This document shows, in pieces, positions 1 through 7,809 of a stretch of 64,000 bases of DNA. The position numbers were made by a program, and so were the translations under genes. Position 1 is the first letter of the stretch. The number at the start of each line of letters is the position of its first letter. The notes beneath the pieces were generated by a model. The model saw nothing but the letters and a program-made list of their open reading frames with translations. It was not told the origin of the DNA and made no database searches. Location of the stretch: NCBI GenBank assembly GCA_002482545.1, contig DLGF01000020.1, positions 332,584 to 396,583 of the forward strand, in the 5' to 3' direction. Origin of the DNA: Sporomusaceae bacterium UBA7701 (lineage in GTDB: Bacteria > Bacillota > Negativicutes > Sporomusales > UBA7701).

Positions 1-381
1 TGGCTCCTCGGGTTCACGATCATCGGACTGCCCTTTGTGCTGTTTATCGTATTTACCCGGGGATTTGTCATTGGGTTCACCGTCGGGTTCCTGATCAACG
101 AATATATCATGAAGGGGCTGGTCTTTGCCCTGGCTTCCATATTGCCGCACAATTTTTTCGCCGTTCCCGCCATAATCATAACCGGGGTGTCGGCTACCTC
201 TTTTTCCCTGCTGCTGGTCCGGCGCAAAATCAGGGGCAAGGTAAGCCTCCTGTACCAGTCCACCGCCTATACGGCGGTATGCCTGGCCATGCTTGTCTTC
301 ATGCTGATCGCCGCCATGATCGAGGTCTATATTTCGCCGGTGTTCATGAAGGTCATCGCCGGCTTATTGATGAAATCTTAG
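1..381 (+). CDS. spoIIM: Stage II sporulation protein M, 3' part
   Basis: The frame is open from the first base, so the gene begins left of the window; 126 residues remain, against roughly 200 for the family. SpoIIM is a polytopic mother-cell membrane protein that scaffolds the SpoIID-SpoIIM-SpoIIP peptidoglycan-hydrolase complex for engulfment. Visible here are several hydrophobic segments, the family block LPHNFFAVPA at about residues 48-57, a short basic loop and a last pair of membrane spans. Its partner spoIIP is also in this window (43530-44702). Gene order downstream (yqzK-like gene, xerD, deoB, a phosphorylase, dacF, spoIIA) matches the region after spoIIM in Bacillus, apart from the inserted 597-3707 genes. 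The gene ends at a strong palindromic terminator. Confidence 0.88.
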   Translation, partial: WLLGFTIIGLPFVLFIVFTRGFVIGFTVGFLINEYIMKGLVFALASILPHNFFAVPAIIITGVSATSFSLLLVRRKIRGKVSLLYQSTAYTAVCLAMLVFMLIAAMIEVYISPVFMKVIAGLLMKS

Positions 382-399
382 CGACTTCAGACCATGCGC

Positions 400-433
400 A
401 AAATCCTGCGCCGGCTAGCCGGCGCAGGATTTT
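400..433 (+). terminator. Palindromic terminator after spoIIM
   Basis: A perfect 17+17 base inverted repeat (AAAATCCTGCGCCGGCT and its complement) ends in a T run. It lies 19 bp after the spoIIM stop and isolates spoIIM from the sigma-54 regulator gene. The outer A/T arms would let it work in both directions. Confidence 0.85.
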
Positions 434-596
434 TTGCGGCGGGCCGGGTCCGAAAAATCGGAAGGCAAGCAGGAAAAGCCGGGGAAAAAGGCAGAATAAT
501 ATCTAAAAAGCAAGAACGGATTACCCTGCGCACCGGGAAAGGCCGGTCGACGGCATTGCCGCGACAAACTCCGGGAGCGGGGACGAGGATGATTGT

Positions 597-2333
597 ATGA
601 AGAATTTGTCGACAGAGCGAATATTGGATGCCATCCCGGAAGGCATTGTAGCCGTTGACGCTCAAGGAATCGTCACGATATGGAATGCGGCGGCGACGGA
701 CATTTTGGGAGTTCCCGGGCAGGCTTCGCTTGGCTGCAGGATCAGCGAGACCGCCCCCGGTCTCGGGCTGGAAGAGGTACTGACGACCGGCGAGCATTAT
801 TTTTACGAGGACCGGAAGACCAGTACCCGCCACCTCCTGATCAGCAAGGCGCCGGTTCGGGATGCCGACGGCGCGGTCATCGGGGCTGTGGCGGTATTCC
901 TGGATCCCCTGGCCCGGGGCCTCGTATCCGAGGAGGTCACTAGCCTGCGGCAGATCAGACTGCTGCTGGAAGCCATCATCGACGCCACTCAGGATGTGAT
1001 ATCGGTGGCGGACGCGAACGGCGATCTGATGCTTGTCAACCAGGCCTATACCCGGGTAATCGGCCTCAGCAAGCAAGAGGTGATCGGCAAGCCGGCAACC
1101 GTGGACATCAACGAGGGCGAAAGCATGCACCTCCATGTCATGAAGACGCTGGAACCGGTTTATGGCGTTCCCTTGCAGGTCGGGCCGCAAAAGCGCGAGG
1201 TGATTGTCAACGCCGCCCCGGTCCTGGTGCAGGGGGAACTTAAGGGAAGCGTCCTCGTGGCGCACGATGTTTCCGAGATCCGGCGGCTGACCGATGAATT
1301 GTATCAGATGAAATCGCTGGTTCGCCACATGCAGACCCGGTATACCTTTGACGATATCGTCGCCGCCGGCCCGGCCATGAAAAAGGCCGTGGAATTGGCC
1401 CGCAAGGCCGCGGCAAGCTCGGTGACGGTGCTTTTGAGCGGAGAAAGCGGGACCGGGAAAGAACTGTTCGCCCATGCCATCCACCACGCCAGTCAGCGCA
1501 GAACCGGGCCGTTTATCAGGGTAAACTGCACAGCCATACCCGAGACGCTCATGGAAAGCGAACTCTTCGGCTATGAGGCCGGAGCCTTCACCGGCGCTCT
1601 CCGGCGCGGGAAAAAAGGCTTTTTTGAAGAAGCCAGCGGGGGAACGCTATTTTTGGATGAAATCGGCGAAGTGCCGCTCCATCTCCAGTCCAAACTGCTC
1701 AGGGCGCTTCAGGAAAAGGAAATCACCCGGGTCGGCGCGACCAAGACCATCCCGGTCCGGATCCGGATCATCGCCGCCACCAACCGGGAGCTTTGGCAAG
1801 ACGTGGTGAAGGGGGCTTTCCGGGAGGACTTGTATTACCGGATCAATGTTTTTCCGATCATCATTCCGCCGCTTCGTCAGCGTTTGTCCGAATTCCCGCA
1901 GCTCGTCCGGCATATGCTGCAAAAGCTCAATACGGAGTACGGGCGAAACGTGGAACGGATATCCGACGAAGCCCTGGCCGTTCTCCAGGGCCACCGCTGG
2001 CCCGGCAACGTGCGGGAATTGGAAAACATTCTGGCCCGCAGCATGATCAGCATGGCCTTTAATGAAACCGAGCTGGGCGTGGCCCATCTCCCGCCCCTCG
2101 AACACAACGCGCCGGCTTCCCTGCCGGCTTCCCTGCCGGCTTCCTTGCCGGCGGGCGGCAGTCCCCAAGTCCCCACGCTGGAAGAAGCCGTCGAGCAGGC
2201 GGAGCGCGCCGCCATCGGCTTGGCGCTCCGCTCCGCCCGGTACAATAAAACGGCGGCGGCGCGCCTGCTGGGCATATCGGTGCGCAATTTGTATTATAAG
2301 ATGGAAAAGTATAATATTACGATCGAGGATTAG
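597..2333 (+). CDS. PAS-domain sigma-54-dependent transcriptional activator
   Basis: A 578-residue enhancer-binding protein that remodels RNA polymerase-sigma-54 using ATP. In order: a PAS domain at about 5-75, a second PAS at about 115-205, a short linker, the AAA+ domain at about 250-480, a low-complexity PASLP linker (about 505-520) and a Fis-type helix-turn-helix at about 545-576. Seen in the AAA+ domain: Walker A GESGTGKE at about 281, the sigma-54 contact loop GAFTGA at about 328 and Walker B TLFLDEIGE at about 350. There is no receiver domain, so the signal is probably sensed by the PAS domains; the ligand is unknown. A sigma-54 promoter 112 bp after the stop, in front of a methionine gamma-lyase gene, makes that gene the likely target (inference). 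The ATG has only a weak upstream GGACGAGG. Confidence 0.9.
   Translation: MKNLSTERILDAIPEGIVAVDAQGIVTIWNAAATDILGVPGQASLGCRISETAPGLGLEEVLTTGEHYFYEDRKTSTRHLLISKAPVRDADGAVIGAVAVFLDPLARGLVSEEVTSLRQIRLLLEAIIDATQDVISVADANGDLMLVNQAYTRVIGLSKQEVIGKPATVDINEGESMHLHVMKTLEPVYGVPLQVGPQKREVIVNAAPVLVQGELKGSVLVAHDVSEIRRLTDELYQMKSLVRHMQTRYTFDDIVAAGPAMKKAVELARKAAASSVTVLLSGESGTGKELFAHAIHHASQRRTGPFIRVNCTAIPETLMESELFGYEAGAFTGALRRGKKGFFEEASGGTLFLDEIGEVPLHLQSKLLRALQEKEITRVGATKTIPVRIRIIAATNRELWQDVVKGAFREDLYYRINVFPIIIPPLRQRLSEFPQLVRHMLQKLNTEYGRNVERISDEALAVLQGHRWPGNVRELENILARSMISMAFNETELGVAHLPPLEHNAPASLPASLPASLPAGGSPQVPTLEEAVEQAERAAIGLALRSARYNKTAAARLLGISVRNLYYKMEKYNITIED
2111..2153 (+). repeat. 12-bp tandem repeat inside the activator gene
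   Basis: Three successive 12-bp units (GCCGGCTTCCCT twice, then one with a single change) plus a partial fourth encode PASL repeats. They lie in the linker between the AAA+ ATPase and the DNA-binding helix-turn-helix, and copy number could change without breaking the frame. Confidence 0.85.
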
Positions 2334-2372
2334 ACAATATATTCTGAAAAATTGTGCAGTGAAATAAATTTC

Positions 2373-2402
2373 AGAGACCCTGAAAAATTTTTCAGGGTCT
2401 CT
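2373..2402 (+). terminator. Terminator after the sigma-54 activator
   Basis: A perfect 15+15 base palindrome (AGAGACCCTGAAAAA and complement) runs into CTTTTG, 39 bp after the activator stop. It separates activator transcription from the sigma-54 promoter 42 bp further on. Confidence 0.85.
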
Positions 2403-2444
2403 TTTGACAGTTGCGGACTTGCTGGATTTTAGCGGCAGAAGCGG

Positions 2445-2461
2445 TTGGTATGATACTTGCA
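2445..2461 (+). promoter_or_regulatory. Sigma-54 (-24/-12) promoter of megL
   Basis: TTGGTATGATACTTGCA matches the consensus TTGGCACG-N4-TTGCW, with exact 10-base spacing between the invariant GG and GC. It lies 55 bp upstream of the methionine gamma-lyase start and directly after a sigma-54 activator gene, so both position and neighbour support it. No activator-binding inverted repeat was confirmed upstream. Confidence 0.88.
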
Positions 2462-2516
2462 ATTAACTAGAGCAAGGATTCTAGTTGCCAGAAAAAATAC
2501 AGGAGGCATATCAACC

Positions 2517-3707
2517 ATGAAAAACATCAAGTCTGCCGGATACAACACACAACTGGTACATGCCGGACAATACCCCGACCCCTTGACAGGCGCTCTCAGC
2601 ACCCCGATATACCAGACTTCGACTTTTGTATTTGAGACTGCGGAGCAGGGCGGGGCTCGTTTCGCCCTGGAAGAGCCCGGCTACATCTACACCCGGCTGG
2701 GCAACCCGACCCAACAGCAGTTGGAGGACAAGGTCGCCATCCTGGAACGCGGGGAAGCCGCCCTGGCGGTTGCCTCCGGAATGACCGCCATCGCGGCGCC
2801 GCTCTGGACGCTGTGCCAAAGCGGCGATCATATTGTGGCCACCGATGCGATTTATGGCTGCACCTTCGCGCTGCTGTCCCATTCCATGCCCAAATTCGGC
2901 ATCGATGTGACCTTCGTGGACGGCACCAATCCGGAAAACTTCGCCAAGGCCATGCGTAAAAATACCAAAGTCGTCCTGGTCGAGACCCCGGCCAATCCCA
3001 CCCTGTCGCTGGTGGACCTGGAAGCCGTAGCTAAAATCGCCCACGCCCACGGCGCCAAGCTGATGGTCGACAATACCTTTATGTCACCCTACTGCCAGCG
3101 GCCGCTGGAGCTGGGCGCGGATATCGTCGCCCACAGCGCCACTAAATACCTGAACGGCCACGGCGACGTGATCGCCGGAATTGTCGTCGGTAAACAAGAC
3201 TTCATCGACCAAGTCCGGCTGGTCGGCGTCAAGGATATCACCGGGGGCTGCATCAGTCCCTTCAACGCCTGGCTGATCCTGCGGGGAATCAAGACCCTGG
3301 GGGTCCGGATGGACCGTCATTGCGCCAATGCCATGGAAGTAGCCCGCTGGCTCGAAAAGCAGCCCAAAGTGGAAAAAATATTTTTCCCGGGCCTGTCATC
3401 CCATCCGCAGCATGCGCTGGCGAAAAAGCAGATGTCGCAATTCGGGGCGATGATTGCCTTTGAGGTTAAGGGCGGCGTGGAGGCCGGCCGGAAAATAATG
3501 AACAGCGTCGACCTTTGCTCCCTGGCGGTCAGCCTGGGCGACACCGAAACGCTCATCCAGCACCCGGCATCCATGACCCACTCGCCCGTGCCCCGGGAAG
3601 AGCGTCTGAAGGCCGGCATAACCGACGGCCTCATCCGGCTTTCGGTCGGCCTGGAAGACCCTGCCGACATTATTGCCGATCTCGAACAGGCCATGGCTCA
3701 TATTTAA
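2517..3707 (+). CDS. megL: Methionine gamma-lyase (PLP enzyme)
   Basis: A 396-residue fold-type I PLP enzyme of the Cys/Met metabolism family; it would cleave L-methionine to methanethiol, 2-oxobutyrate and ammonia in the cytoplasm. Seen: the PLP lysine in SATKYLNGHGD at about residue 210, and the active-site cysteine in IYGCTFA at about residue 115. That cysteine typifies true methionine gamma-lyases (Cys116 of the Pseudomonas enzyme) and argues against cystathionine lyases. The ATG at 2517 follows CAGGAGGCATATC; an upstream in-frame TTG falls inside the sigma-54 promoter and is rejected. The gene is monocistronic between two terminators. Control by the adjacent PAS activator is inferred. 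Some homocysteine or cysteine desulfhydrase activity is possible. Confidence 0.88.
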   Translation: MKNIKSAGYNTQLVHAGQYPDPLTGALSTPIYQTSTFVFETAEQGGARFALEEPGYIYTRLGNPTQQQLEDKVAILERGEAALAVASGMTAIAAPLWTLCQSGDHIVATDAIYGCTFALLSHSMPKFGIDVTFVDGTNPENFAKAMRKNTKVVLVETPANPTLSLVDLEAVAKIAHAHGAKLMVDNTFMSPYCQRPLELGADIVAHSATKYLNGHGDVIAGIVVGKQDFIDQVRLVGVKDITGGCISPFNAWLILRGIKTLGVRMDRHCANAMEVARWLEKQPKVEKIFFPGLSSHPQHALAKKQMSQFGAMIAFEVKGGVEAGRKIMNSVDLCSLAVSLGDTETLIQHPASMTHSPVPREERLKAGITDGLIRLSVGLEDPADIIADLEQAMAHI

Positions 3708-3731
3708 AAGCGAATATTGGAATAACCACAG

Positions 3732-3761
3732 AAACCCGGAAGGCGGAAGCCTTCCGGGTTT
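3732..3761 (+). terminator. Terminator after megL
   Basis: A 13-bp perfect stem (AAACCCGGAAGGC) with a GGAA loop ends in TTT, 25 bp after the megL stop. Confidence 0.85.
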
Positions 3762-3771
3762 GCTAATTCAC

Positions 3772-3819
3772 CGGCGGCCCCGCCCAATTTTGGCATATAT
3801 TCTCGGGCGGGCCGTTTTT
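3772..3819 (+). terminator. Second GC-rich hairpin with T tract
   Basis: CGGCGGCCCCGCCC pairs, with one bulged C, with GGGCGGGCCG across a 19-base loop and is followed by TTTTT. It could be a back-up terminator for megL. A TATAAT (3836-3841) follows closely and may be the -10 of the xerD transcript, but no good -35 is visible. Confidence 0.5.
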
Positions 3820-3901
3820 AATTTACATTCTGGGGTATAATCTAAACCCGCTGTGAATAAGTATGATATTAAGTTAAGCGCTTACAGGAAGGAGTGGGGG
3901 G

Positions 3902-4108
3902 ATGATTGTAGGCTTATCGCGGAAAAATGTCGCGAGGCGTCTGTCGATCGGGATCAAGTTTCTCATCATAGCCTTTATCCTCTTATATGTGTTGCCCAAG
4001 CTGATTAGTCTTCTGTGGCAGCTCTGCCACCCGGGCCCCGATATTCATCAGGAGCAGTTCCTGGAAAAGCCGCTTAGAGTAATCTCGGCAATTATTAAGA
4101 ATGGTTAG
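3902..4108 (+). CDS. Small membrane protein, YqzK (DUF4227)-like
   Basis: A 68-residue protein with a strong Shine-Dalgarno (CAGGAAGGAGTGG) before ATG. A basic N-terminus (RKNVARR) precedes one hydrophobic helix at about 15-40 with the run FLIIAFILLYVLPKL; the rest is short and soluble. No function is known to me. Position directly before xerD is the same as that of yqzK in Bacillus, and size and topology fit that DUF4227 family, so I infer homology from context rather than from a sequence match. Expression with xerD is likely. Confidence 0.6.
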   Translation: MIVGLSRKNVARRLSIGIKFLIIAFILLYVLPKLISLLWQLCHPGPDIHQEQFLEKPLRVISAIIKNG

Positions 4109-4239
4109 TTTACGAAAAAAATAAAAAAAGCAAATAATTTGGAAGGAAAAGAAAGGAAATATGACATTTAGTGTTGAATATTAGCAGGACGTTGGTGCCT
4201 CCAGGACGGAAATTCAGGCAAGAAAAAAAGGGTGTGTTA

Positions 4240-5133
4240 GTGAAGATGGAAGGTTACGTAACCGAATTTATTCAGTATCTGGCGGTCGAGCGGGGCCTCG
4301 CTCAAAATACCTTGGAATCTTACGGAAGGGATTTGCGACAATTCCAAGCTTATTTGCAGAACGGACAGCTAGACTTCATCAGAGATTCGAATCGTAACAC
4401 CATTCTTGCCTACCTAAACAACCTCCAGTCCAAGGGTCGGGCCATCTCGACCATATCCCGCAACCTCGCCGCGATCAAATCCTTTTATCAGTACCTTGTG
4501 CGGGAAAGGTATCTGGAAAAAGATCCGGCCGCTCATTTGGAATCGCCGAAACTAGAGAAAAAGCTGCCCAAGATTCTGACCATCACCGAGGTGGAGGAAC
4601 TCTTAAAGCAGCCCAACACTTTTCTTCCGACCGGACTTCGCGACAAGGCGATGCTCGAGCTGCTGTACGCCACCGGCATACGCGTTTCCGAACTTATTTC
4701 CCTTAATATTTCCGACATAAATCTGGACATGGGTTATATCAAGTGCTTCGGCAAGGGCGCCAAGGAGCGGATCGTGCCGCTCGGCTCCATCGCCGCCAAG
4801 TGCGTTCAGGAATATATCCATAAGGGCCGGCCCAAGCTTGTGCGTACATATGACGAGCCGGCGCTGTTTGTCAATCATCATGGCAATCGTCTCACCCGCC
4901 AGGGTTTCTGGAAGATTATCAAAAAATACGCCCAGGAAGCCAGCATCAATAAGGAGATAACTCCGCATACCCTGCGCCATTCGTTCGCCACCCACCTCCT
5001 CGAAAACGGCGCCGATCTCCGCTCGGTTCAGGAAATGCTTGGCCATGCCGATATATCGACCACCCAGATTTATACGCATGTCACCAAAAACCGGTTGAAA
5101 GAAGTGTATGACAAAGCGCATCCGCGCGCATGA
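4240..5133 (+). CDS. xerD: Site-specific tyrosine recombinase XerD
   Basis: With XerC this recombinase resolves chromosome dimers at dif. The N-terminal SAM-like core-binding domain covers about 5-90 and the catalytic domain about 110-290. Every catalytic residue is present: R148 (GIRVSE), K172 (GKGAKER), H243 and R246 (HTLRHSFATHL), H269 (LGHAD) and nucleophile Y278 (IYTHV). I chose GTG 4240 because AAGGGTG lies 5 bases upstream and it gives 297 residues, normal for XerD; ATG 4246 is nearly equivalent. A much longer TTG start at 4171 adds an unconserved basic tail and is less likely. It lies upstream of deoB and pdp, as in Bacillus, which marks it as the housekeeping enzyme and not a phage integrase. 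Confidence 0.93.
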   Translation: MKMEGYVTEFIQYLAVERGLAQNTLESYGRDLRQFQAYLQNGQLDFIRDSNRNTILAYLNNLQSKGRAISTISRNLAAIKSFYQYLVRERYLEKDPAAHLESPKLEKKLPKILTITEVEELLKQPNTFLPTGLRDKAMLELLYATGIRVSELISLNISDINLDMGYIKCFGKGAKERIVPLGSIAAKCVQEYIHKGRPKLVRTYDEPALFVNHHGNRLTRQGFWKIIKKYAQEASINKEITPHTLRHSFATHLLENGADLRSVQEMLGHADISTTQIYTHVTKNRLKEVYDKAHPRA

Positions 5134-5174
5134 TAGATGGCGTGATCAAGCGATAGACAGAGGGGACGAAGTTT

Positions 5175-6350
5175 TTGTTTAAGCGCATTTTTGTTGTCGT
5201 ATTGGACAGCGTGGGAATCGGCGCCATGGACGACGCCGCTGAATACGGAGATCTTGGCGTCAATACTCTGGGAAATATAGCTCGCTCACAAGGCGGGCTT
5301 TTTTTGCCCACTCTCGAACGCTTGGGCCTCGGCCGGATCGCTCCGCTGGCCGGGGTTGCTCCGGTGGGCAGACCCCAGGCGAGCTTTGGAAAAATGGCCG
5401 AGGTGTCCAAAGGAAAGGATACCACCACCGGGCACTGGGAGTTAGCCGGGTGCCCGGTTTTTACGCCGTTTCCGGTCTACCCGGAGGGATTTCCTGCGGA
5501 ACTCATCCGTCAGATTACCGCCCTTACCGGAAGGGCCGTGCTGGGCAATAAAGCGGCGTCCGGCACAGAGATCATCGCCGAGCTGGGCGAAGCGCATATA
5601 AAGACCGGCGCGCTGATCGTCTACACCTCGGCGGACAGTGTGCTGCAGATCGCCGCCCATGAAGAGGTGGTGCCTGTTGAGGAATTGAACCGGATAGCGG
5701 CGGAAGTGCGCGCCAAGGTTTGCACAGGGGAGCACGCTGTCGGCCGGGTGATTACCCGGCCCTTTACCGGAACTCCCGGCCACTTTGTCCGCACCCCCAG
5801 CCGGCATGATTTCAGCCTCCGGCCGCCGCAGCCCACGGTGCTGGATTTAGTGCGGGACAGCGGCAGGCAGGTCGTCGGAGTGGGCAAAATCAGCGATATA
5901 TTTGCCGGCCGGGGCCTTACCGAATCCCATTCCACCAAATCCAACGACCATGGCGCACAAACCTTGCTGCGGCTGGTGCGGGATATTGCCGGGGAAACGC
6001 TGGTGCTGGTCAACCTGGTGGAATTCGACAGTCTTTATGGGCATCGTAATGATTGCATCGGATACGCGCGAGCGCTTCAAAGAGTGGACGGGCAATTGGC
6101 GCTTATTTTGCCTGAACTCGGGGTCGCCGATCTCCTCCTCATAACGGCTGACCACGGTTGCGACCCCACCGCCGCCGGCACGGATCACACCCGTGAATTC
6201 GTGCCGCTGCTCGTCCATGCTCCCGGAGCCACGGGACGGGATCTGGGCGTGCGAGCAACTTTCGCCGATGTCGCCGCCACCATCGCGGAGAACTTCGGGC
6301 TGCGGCCTTTACCTTACGGAACGAGTTTTTTAACCGAGGTGGGAAGCTAA
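5175..6350 (+). CDS. deoB: Phosphopentomutase
   Basis: A 391-residue alkaline-phosphatase-superfamily enzyme that interconverts (deoxy)ribose 1-phosphate and 5-phosphate, linking nucleoside phosphorolysis to central metabolism. Metal-binding motifs are visible: DSVGIGAMDDA at the N-terminus, KSNDHG in the middle and ADHGCDPT near the C-terminus. The activating phosphothreonine region KDTTTGHWE lies at about residues 81-89. The start is TTG behind GAGGGGACG. It is 2 bp upstream of pdp, and the two form a salvage operon in the conserved xerD-deoB-phosphorylase-dacF order. Confidence 0.94.
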   Translation: MFKRIFVVVLDSVGIGAMDDAAEYGDLGVNTLGNIARSQGGLFLPTLERLGLGRIAPLAGVAPVGRPQASFGKMAEVSKGKDTTTGHWELAGCPVFTPFPVYPEGFPAELIRQITALTGRAVLGNKAASGTEIIAELGEAHIKTGALIVYTSADSVLQIAAHEEVVPVEELNRIAAEVRAKVCTGEHAVGRVITRPFTGTPGHFVRTPSRHDFSLRPPQPTVLDLVRDSGRQVVGVGKISDIFAGRGLTESHSTKSNDHGAQTLLRLVRDIAGETLVLVNLVEFDSLYGHRNDCIGYARALQRVDGQLALILPELGVADLLLITADHGCDPTAAGTDHTREFVPLLVHAPGATGRDLGVRATFADVAATIAENFGLRPLPYGTSFLTEVGS

Positions 6351-6352
6351 GT

Positions 6353-7684
6353 ATGCGAATCGTCGATCATATTGTGAGCAAGCGGGACGGATTGGAAATG
6401 TCCGCAGAGGAAATCCGGGAACTCATCCAGGCCTTTACCGCCGGAACCATCCCGGATTATCAAATGTCGGCCTGGCTGATGGCCGTTTACTTCCGAGGCA
6501 TGACCGACCGGGAAACGGCGGCGCTTACCATGGCGATGGCCCAATCGGGTGAAACGGTCGACTTGGGCTCCATACCGGGAATCAAAGTGGACAAGCATAG
6601 CACCGGCGGAGTGGCGGACACCACAACCCTCGTTCTGGCCCCTCTGGTTGCCGCGGCCGGGGTGCCGGTGGCAAAAATGTCCGGACGCGGGCTCGGCTTT
6701 ACGGGCGGAACGATCGATAAACTGGAGTCAATCCCCGGATTCCGGGCGACCTTGTCGCGGGAGGAGTTTTTGCGCAATCTCCGGCGGCTCCGCTTGGCAA
6801 TAACCGGGCAGACCGCCGATATCGCGCCTGCCGACGGGAAAATGTACGCCCTGCGGGACGTAACCGGTACAATCGAAAGTATTCCGCTGATCGCCTCCTC
6901 GATCATGAGCAAAAAAATCGCCGCCGGAGCGGATAAAATCGTCCTGGATGTAAAAGTAGGCAGCGGCGCCTTTATGAAGAAGCAGGAAGACGCCGTCAAG
7001 CTGGCGGAAACGATGGTGCGGATCGGCGAACTGGTGGGCCGGGAAACCATGGCGGTTATCACCAGTATGAGCCAGCCTCTGGGATGGGCGGTGGGGAACA
7101 GCCTGGAGGTTGAAGAAGCACTGGATATCCTGGAGGGGAAGGCCGGTTCGCCTGAACTGAAGGAGGTCTGTCTCGTGCTGGGCGCCCACATGCTGGTGCT
7201 GGCCGGAAAGGCGCCGGACACCAAAGCGGCCCGGCGTCTGCTGGTCGACGCGCTGGAAAGTAAGCGCGCCCTGGCCAAGTTTGCCGAAATGATCGCCGCC
7301 CAAGGGGGGAATCCGGAAGTAATCGCCAACCGGGCGCTGTTTCCCCGGGCCGCGTTTCAGCAGCCGGTTTATCTGGAACAGGAAGGGACCATCCAGGCGA
7401 TCGACACCGCCCGCATCGGCTACAGCGCCATGCTGCTGGGCGCCGGCCGCGAGTATAAAGGGCAGGACATCGATTTAGGCGCCGGCCTCGATATCCGCTG
7501 CCGGGTGGGCGACCGGGTCGGCCCCGGGACGCCGGTCGCGGTATTGTCCGCGAACGATGCGGCCAAGCTGGAGCCAGCCGCCGCGCAAATCAAACAGGCC
7601 ATCGGCCTCGGCGACAGGATAGCCGCCAAACCGCCGCTGGTGCTCGGCACCGTATCGAAAAATGGAATTGAAATGTATATCTGA
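6353..7684 (+). CDS. pdp: Pyrimidine-nucleoside phosphorylase
   Basis: A 443-residue dimeric enzyme of nucleoside phosphorylase family II that splits uridine, thymidine and deoxyuridine with phosphate, giving the sugar 1-phosphate used by DeoB next door. Seen: an N-terminal alpha domain, the family signature around SGRGLGFTGGTIDKLES at about residues 110-126, and the phosphate-binding motif KHSTGGVAD at about residues 81-89. The length fits Pdp/DeoA; the four-residue specificity distinction between Pdp and thymidine phosphorylase was not resolved, so deoA is an alternative name. ATG lies 2 bp after deoB. Bacillus has a purine nucleoside phosphorylase gene at this site, so the operon slot is conserved but the substrate class differs. 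Confidence 0.88.
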   Translation: MRIVDHIVSKRDGLEMSAEEIRELIQAFTAGTIPDYQMSAWLMAVYFRGMTDRETAALTMAMAQSGETVDLGSIPGIKVDKHSTGGVADTTTLVLAPLVAAAGVPVAKMSGRGLGFTGGTIDKLESIPGFRATLSREEFLRNLRRLRLAITGQTADIAPADGKMYALRDVTGTIESIPLIASSIMSKKIAAGADKIVLDVKVGSGAFMKKQEDAVKLAETMVRIGELVGRETMAVITSMSQPLGWAVGNSLEVEEALDILEGKAGSPELKEVCLVLGAHMLVLAGKAPDTKAARRLLVDALESKRALAKFAEMIAAQGGNPEVIANRALFPRAAFQQPVYLEQEGTIQAIDTARIGYSAMLLGAGREYKGQDIDLGAGLDIRCRVGDRVGPGTPVAVLSANDAAKLEPAAAQIKQAIGLGDRIAAKPPLVLGTVSKNGIEMYI

Positions 7685-7685
7685 C

Positions 7686-7735
7686 AAAAAAAGCGAAAGC
7701 CCCGGCCCGAAAACGCCCGGGGCTTTCGCTTTTTT
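7686..7735 (+). terminator. Terminator after pdp
   Basis: A long stem (AAAAAGCGAAAGCCCCGG with its complement, 11-base loop) starts right at the pdp stop and ends in a T run. It is symmetrical enough to be bidirectional. Confidence 0.88.
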
Positions 7736-7809
7736 ATCATGCAATTTCCAGTGTAACGGCATTTTAACTTGGATAACCTAAGCTTAAAAGCTGAAAGGGG
7801 TGTTTATTG

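Noticed and set aside
387..1487. Long minus-strand open frame antisense to the sigma-54 activator
   Set aside because: Overlaps a gene with clear PAS and AAA+ motifs, shows no family pattern and an Arg/Gly/His-rich composition typical of GC-rich shadow frames.
4240..5133. Phage-type integrase
   Set aside because: Length, sequence and the xerD-deoB-pdp-dacF synteny identify the housekeeping recombinase; no phage genes nearby.
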